This document shows, in pieces, positions 1 to 5,729 of a stretch of DNA of 17,636 nt. The stretch covers positions 1 through 17,636 of the forward strand of contig JBBSEF010000061.1 in the NCBI GenBank assembly GCA_038240015.1, read 5' to 3'. How positions within the stretch are numbered: the first letter of the stretch is position 1; each line of letters starts with the position of its first letter. Origin of the DNA: CAHJXF01 sp038240015. Its GTDB lineage: Bacteria; Pseudomonadota; Gammaproteobacteria; Burkholderiales; Burkholderiaceae_D. The notes under the pieces were generated by a model. That model worked only from the letters and a program-made list of their open reading frames with translations, made no database searches and was not told the origin of the DNA. A program made the translations under genes and the position numbers.

Positions 1-1221
1 CAGCGTGTTCGGCGAGCCGCCAGGCAGCGGCACGAAGTCGGTGTCGGCGATGTATTTGTCTCGATCGGAATAGGCCAGACGCTCGGCTTCGGAAACCAGA
101 TGCACGCCGAGCACGGTCGGCTTGCCGCCATCGCGATCGAGCGCAGTCGGCGCGTATTGCGCGAGGTTGAAATTTTCCAGAACGCCGAGCGCGTATTCGA
201 CCGTGATGCCGCCCGACGATGGCGGTCCCATGCCGCAGACGAAATAGACGCGATAGGTCGTGCAGACCGGATCGCGCCGCTTGGCCTGGTACGCGGCGAG
301 GTCGGCTAGCGTGGTCTTACCGGTGGTGATGTCGCCGGTCGTGTCGTTGACCTTGTCGATGATCGCCTGTGCGATGGCGCCGGTGTAGAAGGCCGCTGCG
401 CCGCCGTTGGCGATGGTCGTGAAGGTGGCCGCGAGCGCGGGGTTCTTCAGTACCGTACCTGCGGCCTTGCCGCTTCCGTCCGCGTTGAGAAAGTAGGCCT
501 TGCTGTCGGGATCGCGCGCGAGGGGGACCTTGTCGAAATCGATCGACGCGGCCATGCGCGGACTGATGTTGAAGCCGTTGGTGGCGATGTCGATGCCCGG
601 CTGAAACAGGTCTTTCCACGGCAGACGACCGTGGTCCTGATACGCGAGCTCGAGCATGCGCAACACGCCCGGAGTGCCGATCGATCGACCGCTCAGGCGC
701 GCGTTCGGCTTGGGCAGGGTCTGGTTGGTGGCGTCGTCGATGTAGCGAAGATAGTTGGGCGTCGCCGCCGCAGGCGCGGTCTCGCGCCCGTCGTAGGATT
801 GAACCTGCTTGCTCGCCCCGTCGTAATAAAGCATGAACGCGCCGCCTCCGATGCCCGACGATTGCGGCTCGACGAGGTTGAGCGCCATCTGCGCTGCGAT
901 CGCCGCGTCGACCGCGGTGCCGCCCTTGGCGAGCACGTCGCATGCCACGCGAGACGAGATCGGATTGGCCGTGACCGCCATCACGGTGCGCGTGGTGACG
1001 GGGTCCTTGCTCGCGAAGCCGGTCGCGATTTCGGGGCCGCCGGTGGGCAGGCCCGTACCGCTGCCGGGGATCGCGGTACCCGAGCACTGCAAGACGGCAA
1101 GCGGCGGCGCGGGGGGCGGCGGTCCGCCGTCATCGTTGCAGCCCGCGAGGATCAGCGCTGCGAGCACGCTGGTCACGAGTGGCAGGCATCGAGCCCAGCA
1201 AGGCAGATGGGGCTGGTTCAT
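1..1221 (-). CDS. ggt: Gamma-glutamyltransferase, lipoprotein-type, C-terminal part beyond window
   Basis: The frame is open from the ATG at 1221 to the left edge (407 codons). It reads as the large-subunit part of a gamma-glutamyltransferase, which hydrolyses or transfers the gamma-glutamyl group of glutathione and related peptides. Family segments seen include VTANPISSRVACDVLAKGG, AIAAQMALNLVEPQSSGIGG with GGAFMLYY, and ERLAYSDRDKYIADTDF near the edge. The N-terminus has a hydrophobic stretch ending in a lipobox, LAGC, with Cys28 as the predicted lipidated residue, then an Asp/Pro-rich linker; this predicts a membrane-anchored periplasmic enzyme. The autocatalytic Thr that starts the small subunit should lie a few tens of residues past the edge, so activity cannot be judged. 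A good ribosome site (AAGGAAG) precedes the ATG. It is separated by about 94 bp from the next minus-strand gene and has no obvious link to the kynurenine operon. Confidence 0.9.
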   Translation of the reverse strand, partial: MNQPHLPCWARCLPLVTSVLAALILAGCNDDGGPPPPAPPLAVLQCSGTAIPGSGTGLPTGGPEIATGFASKDPVTTRTVMAVTANPISSRVACDVLAKGGTAVDAAIAAQMALNLVEPQSSGIGGGAFMLYYDGASKQVQSYDGRETAPAAATPNYLRYIDDATNQTLPKPNARLSGRSIGTPGVLRMLELAYQDHGRLPWKDLFQPGIDIATNGFNISPRMAASIDFDKVPLARDPDSKAYFLNADGSGKAAGTVLKNPALAATFTTIANGGAAAFYTGAIAQAIIDKVNDTTGDITTGKTTLADLAAYQAKRRDPVCTTYRVYFVCGMGPPSSGGITVEYALGVLENFNLAQYAPTALDRDGGKPTVLGVHLVSEAERLAYSDRDKYIADTDFVPLPGGSPNTL

Positions 1222-1315
1222 GGTCTTCCTTCGAAATGGCGGTAGGGATCGACTGCGAGGTCGGGGACGAATTCGGTATCGCGAGGCACACGATGAACTT
1301 CAAATCACTCTGCGG

Positions 1316-1780
1316 TCAATCGAATCTTTCCCGCATAGAACCCGCGGAATGAAGTACCGGACGATTCGGCCTCGTGCGCGAATCTCCTGCGCAGACCTCG
1401 CGCGCAAACGCGCGCGCTTCGAGTTCATAGCGATTGGCCGCGTAGCCGCGTCGCGCCGACTCGCGCAAATAGCGCCACATCGTCAGCGTCCCACGATTCC
1501 ATTGACGAACGACGTGGAAGTATTCGTGCAAGACGAGTTCGAGATCGTTGACGAACGCGTCGCCCGAGCCCGACAGATAGATCGCATTTCTTCGCGTGGT
1601 CGCGGTCACGTGCCGTCCATGTAAACGCGCGAAGCGCGAATGCTCGATCACTTCGATGCGAGCGATGGATTCACGCGAGACCTCGAAGACGTGAGCGAGC
1701 CAATCGCACAGGCGATCAGGAATCACGAAACGCCGCGTATTGAAGCGACTGCGGCGGCGACTTGAAAGTGAATCAAACAT
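1316..1780 (-). CDS. Small HExxH putative zinc-metallopeptidase-like protein
   Basis: A 154-residue protein with no assigned function. The notable feature is HEYFH (residues 85-89) inside LELVLHEYFHVVRQW, followed about 30 residues later by NRYELEARAFAREV. HExxH plus a downstream Glu (Glu119 or Glu121) is the gluzincin zinc-site pattern and resembles the DUF4157-like peptidase-MA type; this is pattern recognition, not a database match. The N-terminus is Arg/Ser-rich, with no signal peptide or membrane segment. The ATG at 1780 lies 6 nt after the gcdH stop, so it is probably the last gene of the kynurenine operon. The purine-rich GAAGG abuts the ATG with no spacing, which makes the exact start uncertain. 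Whether it serves the pathway or only hitchhikes cannot be told. Confidence 0.6.
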   Translation of the reverse strand: MFDSLSSRRRSRFNTRRFVIPDRLCDWLAHVFEVSRESIARIEVIEHSRFARLHGRHVTATTRRNAIYLSGSGDAFVNDLELVLHEYFHVVRQWNRGTLTMWRYLRESARRGYAANRYELEARAFAREVCAGDSRTRPNRPVLHSAGSMRERFD

Positions 1781-1786
1781 CCTTCG

Positions 1787-2989
1787 TCATTGAAACGCCT
1801 GTATGCCTGTCTGCGCACGCCCGAGGATCAGCGCGTGAATGTCGTGCGTGCCTTCGTAAGTGTTGACGACCTCGAGATTGACGAGATGGCGAATCACGCC
1901 GAACTCATCCGAGATGCCGTTGCCGCCCATCATGTCGCGCGCGACTCTTGCGATGTCGAGCGACTTGCCGCACGAGTTGCGTTTCATGATCGACGTGATC
2001 TCGACCGACGCCGTGCCCTCGTCCTTCATGCGGCCCAGACGAAGACATCCTTGCAGTCCCAGCGTGATCTCGGTCTGCATGTCGGCGAGTTTTTTCTGGA
2101 CGAGTTGATTGGCCGCGAGCGGACGTCCGAACTGTTTGCGATCGAGCACGTACTGGCGCGCGCGATGCCAGCAGTCTTCGGCCGCGCCGAGCGCACCCCA
2201 CGCGATGCCATAGCGCGCCGAGTCGAGGCAGGTGAACGGCCCCTTCAATCCGCGCACTTCGGGGAACGCGTTCTCTTCGGGGCAGAACACGTCGTCCATC
2301 ACGATCTCGCCGGTGATCGACGCGCGCAGGCCGACCTTGCCGTGGATCTTCGGCGCCGACAGTCCCTTCATGCCCTTGTCGAGGATGAAGCCGCGGATGG
2401 CGCCTTCGTCGTCTTTCGCCCACACCACGAATACGTCGGCGATCGGTGAATTCGAGATCCACATCTTCGCGCCCGACACCGAGTAGCCGCCGTCGACCTT
2501 CTTCGCGCGCGCGACCATCGAGCCCGGGTCCGATCCGTGATCGGGTTCGGTCAGGCCGAAGCAGCCGATCCATTCTCCGGTCGCGAGCCTGGGCAAATAT
2601 TTTTGCCGTTGCGCTTCGGTGCCGAATTCGTTGATCGGTACCATCACCAGCGACGATTGCACGCTCATCATCGAGCGATAGCCCGAGTCGATGCGTTCGA
2701 CTTCGCGTGCGATCAGACCATAGGCTACGTAATTCAGACCGGGGCCGCCGTATTGCTCGGGGATGGTGGGGCCCAGGAGACCGAGCTCGCCCATCTCGCG
2801 AAAGATCGCGACATCGGTGGTCTCGTTGCGAAACGCATCGAGCACGCGCGGCGCGAGCTTGTCGGTGCAATAGCGCGCGGCCGCTTCACGCACCATGCGT
2901 TCGTCATCGGTCAACTGCGCGTCGAGCAGCAACGGGTCTTCCCAATGGAAGCGCGCTTTGAGTTTGCGGGACGTATCTGGTGCGTTCAT
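1787..2989 (-). CDS. gcdH: Glutaryl-CoA dehydrogenase (decarboxylating)
   Basis: A 400-residue acyl-CoA dehydrogenase family flavoprotein that oxidises and decarboxylates glutaryl-CoA to crotonyl-CoA (EC 1.3.8.6). The substrate-binding segment EVERIDSGYRSMMSVQSS contains Glu98, Arg105 and Ser109, in the same spacing as human GCDH Glu87, Arg94 and Ser98, which hold the glutaryl carboxylate. The catalytic base is Glu379 in NTYEGTHDIHALILGRAQTG, and the FAD/middle-domain motif GLTEPDHGSDPGSM lies near 145-158. Full family length; start supported by GAGG about 6 nt before the ATG. It is the fourth gene after kynU, kynA and the RidA gene, 38 nt downstream of RidA. Glutaryl-CoA is an intermediate of lysine and aromatic degradation; placement here suggests it handles the lower part of tryptophan/anthranilate breakdown. 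Confidence 0.95.
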   Translation of the reverse strand: MNAPDTSRKLKARFHWEDPLLLDAQLTDDERMVREAAARYCTDKLAPRVLDAFRNETTDVAIFREMGELGLLGPTIPEQYGGPGLNYVAYGLIAREVERIDSGYRSMMSVQSSLVMVPINEFGTEAQRQKYLPRLATGEWIGCFGLTEPDHGSDPGSMVARAKKVDGGYSVSGAKMWISNSPIADVFVVWAKDDEGAIRGFILDKGMKGLSAPKIHGKVGLRASITGEIVMDDVFCPEENAFPEVRGLKGPFTCLDSARYGIAWGALGAAEDCWHRARQYVLDRKQFGRPLAANQLVQKKLADMQTEITLGLQGCLRLGRMKDEGTASVEITSIMKRNSCGKSLDIARVARDMMGGNGISDEFGVIRHLVNLEVVNTYEGTHDIHALILGRAQTGIQAFQ

Positions 2990-3027
2990 GGGGACCTCGT
3001 GAGCTGGGCGTTGATCTCGACCTTACA

Positions 3028-3435
3028 TCAATCCGGAATCACCGCAGTCGCCTCGATCTCGACCTTCGCGCGGTCCTCCATCAAGGCGGCGACCTGCACA
3101 GCCGTCATCGCCGGATAGTATTTGCCGATGACCTCGCGATAAGCGACTCCGATCGCGGGATACGCATTCACGTACTCGTGCTTGTCGATCACGTACCACG
3201 TCATTCGAACGATGTGCTCGGGCCGGCCTCCGGCTTCCGCGAGGACCGCCACGATGTTTGCCAGCGCCTGGCGCGTCTGCGCCGCGAAGTCGTCGCTCTC
3301 GAATGCGCACTGAGTGTTCCATCCGATCTGCCCCGCGATCGAGACCAACGTGCCGCGCGCGGCCGTGCCGTTGGCATAGCCGCGCGGTTGCGCCCAGCCT
3401 TGCGGTTGAAGAATCTTCACGAAGGAATTCGACAT
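3028..3435 (-). CDS. RidA/YjgF/YER057c-family protein
   Basis: A 135-residue member of the Rid family (trimeric imine/enamine-handling proteins). Family segments are LVSIAGQIGWN, ALANIVAVLAEAGG, VRMTWYVIDKHEYVNAY and VEIEATAVIPD. In RidA proper an Arg (E. coli Arg105) sits in V-E-V-A-R-L-P; here the segment is V-Q-V-A-A-L-M, so that Arg is replaced by Ala117. This is typical of Rid subfamilies not shown to be generic imine deaminases, so the substrate may be specific. The gene follows kynA directly: an ATG at 3447 abuts the kynA stop (TGAATG), but the second ATG at 3435 gives a more family-like start (MSNSF). Neither has a strong ribosome site, so translational coupling is likely. Context suggests action on an enamine in anthraniloyl-CoA breakdown. 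Confidence 0.88.
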   Translation of the reverse strand: MSNSFVKILQPQGWAQPRGYANGTAARGTLVSIAGQIGWNTQCAFESDDFAAQTRQALANIVAVLAEAGGRPEHIVRMTWYVIDKHEYVNAYPAIGVAYREVIGKYYPAMTAVQVAALMEDRAKVEIEATAVIPD

Positions 3436-3447
3436 GGGTGATGGCAT

Positions 3448-4242
3448 TCAAAGATCGGTGCGGACTTTCCACAACTCGGGGAACAGCACGACGTCGAGCA
3501 TCTTGCGCAAGTAACCCACGCCCTCGGTACCGCCGGTGCCGCGCTTGAAGCCGATGATGCGCTCGACTGTCGTCACGTGACGAAAGCGCCATTGCCGAAA
3601 TGCGTCTTCGAGATCGATCAATTCTTCGGCGAGCTCGTAGAGACGCCAATACTGTTCGGGGTTGCGATAGACCGTCAGCCACGCGGCTTCGACCGCTTCA
3701 TCGAAAGGTCGCTGCGAAGTCGCGTCCACCGGCACTGGATCGACCGCAAAGCCGTTTCGCGCGAGCAAACCGATCGCTTCGTCATAGATCGATGGCGCGC
3801 GCAGCGCCGCCTCGAGATGCGCGCGATGTGCATCTTGATTCGGGCCATCGTAACTGCGCAGGTGCCTCGTACTCTTGTTGCCCAGAAGAAATTCGACCTC
3901 GCGATATTGCGGCGATTGAAATCCCGACGAGGTTCCCAGATGCGCCCGCACCGCGCTGTACTCGTTGGGCGTCATGGTCGCCAGCACGGTCCACGCCGAC
4001 ACGAGCTGTTCCATGATGCGCGACACGCGCGCGAGCATCTTGAATGCGGCAGGCAATGCATCGTTGTGCAGGTTCGCAACCGCCGCGCGCAGTTCGTGCA
4101 GCATCAGCTTCATCCACAACTCGCTGGTCTGATGCTGAATGATGAACAGCATCTCGTTGTGATCGGGCGAGCGCGGATGTTGCGAAGACAACAGGGTGTC
4201 GAGCGACAGGTAGTCGCCGTAGGTCGGGGAGGGGTTGGTCAT
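3448..4242 (-). CDS. kynA: Tryptophan 2,3-dioxygenase
   Basis: A 264-residue cytosolic haem enzyme that opens the indole ring of L-tryptophan with O2 to give N-formylkynurenine (EC 1.13.11.11). Hallmarks: FIIQHQTSELWMKLMLHE with His37, SAVRAHLGTSSGFQSPQYR with Arg99 and the GTSSG loop, and RHVTTVERIIGFKRGTGGTEG with His222 as the proximal haem ligand. These match Xanthomonas campestris TDO His55, Arg117 and His240 with a constant offset of 18, so the active site is intact. Length is normal, slightly short at the N-terminus. It starts 9 nt after the kynU stop and its own stop touches the RidA ATG, so it sits inside a tight operon, probably controlled from the kynU promoter. Confidence 0.97.
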   Translation of the reverse strand: MTNPSPTYGDYLSLDTLLSSQHPRSPDHNEMLFIIQHQTSELWMKLMLHELRAAVANLHNDALPAAFKMLARVSRIMEQLVSAWTVLATMTPNEYSAVRAHLGTSSGFQSPQYREVEFLLGNKSTRHLRSYDGPNQDAHRAHLEAALRAPSIYDEAIGLLARNGFAVDPVPVDATSQRPFDEAVEAAWLTVYRNPEQYWRLYELAEELIDLEDAFRQWRFRHVTTVERIIGFKRGTGGTEGVGYLRKMLDVVLFPELWKVRTDL

Positions 4243-4251
4243 GTGGTCACT

Positions 4252-5646
4252 TCACGTTACCGCCGCCCACGTCTGAAAGCGTGGGTCGCGCCAGGCCTCG
4301 CTGATGAGCGCATCGCCGATCGCTTCGGCCGCGTCGAACGCATCGACATAGCGCAGATACGCGGGCGCGAAACCGAATCGCAGGATGTCGTCGTCATCGC
4401 CGCTGGCGCTGTGGCCCTTGCGGAAGTCGCCGATCACCCCGCATTCGCTCAGCGCTTGCATCAGCGCGTAGCCGTGACCGGCGAGCGCGCCGCGCGCGAA
4501 GAACGAAACCTGGCTGCCCCGTCGCGCCGCATCGCGCGGCGAGGCCAATGCGAGCGCATCGCCGCAGCGGCTTTCCACCTGTTCGATGAAGAGCTCGGTC
4601 AGCGCGATCGACTTCGCGCGCAATGCGGGCATCGCGGAGGACGCTTGATCGAGATTCTTGAGCGACGCGATTCCGCATTCGAGCGCGGCCATCGAAAGGA
4701 TGGCCGGCGTGCCGCACAGGAAGCGCTCGACGCCGGCTGCGGGCGCATAGGCCGAATCGAAAGCGAACGGCGCGGCATGGCCCATCCATCCCGACAACGG
4801 CTGCATGAAGCGCTCGACATGGCGCGGATGCACCCACAGAAAAGCGGGAGCGCCCGGACCGCCGTTCAGGTACTTGTATCCGCATCCGATCGCGAAGTCC
4901 GCATCGGCGTCGTGCAGATCGACGGGCACGGCGCCGGCCGAATGCGCGAGGTCCCACACCACCAGCGCGCCCGCGTCGTGCGCCGCGCGCGTGACCGCCT
5001 TCATGTCGTGCATCGCGCCGGTTCGATAGTTGACGTGCGTGAGCATCAGCACGGCGGTCGATGACATGAGGGCCGTGGCGATCGCGTCTTCACTCACATC
5101 TTCATTCCTGTTGCCCGCGGTCGCCGGCACGAGCTTCAACCTCGCGCCGTCGCCGCGCGCAGCCGATGAATGCCGCAGCACGCCTTCTGCGATGTAGAGA
5201 TCGGTGGGGAAGTTGTCTGCCTCCGAGACGATCACGTCGCGCGAATCGTCGTCTTCGCCCGCAATCCGCAGCGCGACCGTCAGCACCTTGAAGAGGTTGA
5301 TCGACGTCGAATCGGCGACGACGACTTCGCCTTCACGCGCGCCGATCAACGGCGCGAGCGCGTCGCCGATGCGGCGCGGCGCGGCGATCCAGGCCGCGCT
5401 GTTCCAGCTTGCGATCAGATCTTCGCCCCACTGGCGGGCGATCACGTCGGCCACGTGCGGTGCGGTCGCTTTCGGCAGCGCGCCTAGCGAATTGCCGTCC
5501 AGATAAATCACGTCGTCGGGCAACGCGAAGCGCTCGCGCATTGCAGCGAGAGGATCGGCCACATCGAGCGCGGCGCACTCCACGCGCGTGCGCGCGCCAA
5601 GGCTCACGCCACGCGGCGACTCGACGACCGAAGTTTGCGTACCCAT
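4252..5646 (-). CDS. kynU: Kynureninase
   Basis: A PLP-dependent fold-type I enzyme that cleaves L-kynurenine to anthranilate and L-alanine (EC 3.7.1.3). Motifs: ALPDDVIYLDGNSLGALPKA near 41-60, ADSTSINLFKVL near 111-122, MLTHVNYRTGAMHDM near 201-215, WDLAHSAGAVPVDL with Asp232 (pyridine nitrogen), and GCGYKYLNGGPGAPAF with Lys258 as the PLP lysine. At 464 residues it is longer than the Pseudomonas enzyme (about 416), partly from an N-terminal extension of about 17 residues and small insertions. First gene of the operon. No ribosome site is visible before the ATG at 5646; the promoter found upstream would start transcription almost at this ATG, suggesting a leaderless message. If so, the ATG start is favoured over in-frame GTG codons at residues 14 and 22. 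Confidence 0.96.
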   Translation of the reverse strand: MGTQTSVVESPRGVSLGARTRVECAALDVADPLAAMRERFALPDDVIYLDGNSLGALPKATAPHVADVIARQWGEDLIASWNSAAWIAAPRRIGDALAPLIGAREGEVVVADSTSINLFKVLTVALRIAGEDDDSRDVIVSEADNFPTDLYIAEGVLRHSSAARGDGARLKLVPATAGNRNEDVSEDAIATALMSSTAVLMLTHVNYRTGAMHDMKAVTRAAHDAGALVVWDLAHSAGAVPVDLHDADADFAIGCGYKYLNGGPGAPAFLWVHPRHVERFMQPLSGWMGHAAPFAFDSAYAPAAGVERFLCGTPAILSMAALECGIASLKNLDQASSAMPALRAKSIALTELFIEQVESRCGDALALASPRDAARRGSQVSFFARGALAGHGYALMQALSECGVIGDFRKGHSASGDDDDILRFGFAPAYLRYVDAFDAAEAIGDALISEAWRDPRFQTWAAVT

Positions 5647-5647
5647 G

Positions 5648-5673
5648 AAATTATTTTAGACTTAAAGTAATTT
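5648..5673. promoter_or_regulatory. Imperfect 26-bp dyad between kynU and the divergent flavoenzyme gene
   Basis: Arms AAATTAtTTTA and TAAAgTAATTT pair at 10 of 11 positions around a 4-nt centre. It is an AT-rich island in GC-rich sequence, lies within the kynU promoter and just inside the divergent intergenic region. This is a likely operator for a kynurenine- or tryptophan-responsive regulator. KynR of the Lrp/AsnC family controls kyn genes in other proteobacteria, but no regulator gene is present here. Confidence 0.5.
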
Positions 5674-5681
5674 TGTGCCAA
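5653..5681 (-). promoter_or_regulatory. kynU promoter, sigma70-like, apparently leaderless
   Basis: On the minus strand, TTGGCA (5681-5676) and TAAAAT (5658-5653) are separated by 17 nt; each matches the sigma70 consensus at five of six positions. The expected start site, 6-8 nt past the -10 box, coincides with the kynU ATG at 5646. It overlaps the 26-bp dyad, so a bound regulator would block it. Confidence 0.6.
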
Positions 5682-5729
5682 CGCCGCGACGCGTTGTCCA
5701 CTCGCTGCGGATTGAACCTTGGACGCGAC

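Noticed and set aside
833..1624. 263-codon plus-strand ORF across the ggt start and the HExxH gene
   Set aside because: It runs antisense to a clear lipoprotein GGT start and to the HExxH motif, and its own protein shows no family pattern.
3577..5064. 495-codon plus-strand ORF opposite kynU and kynA
   Set aside because: It is an Arg/His-rich antisense frame to two genes with intact active-site motifs; such frames arise from GC-rich codon bias.
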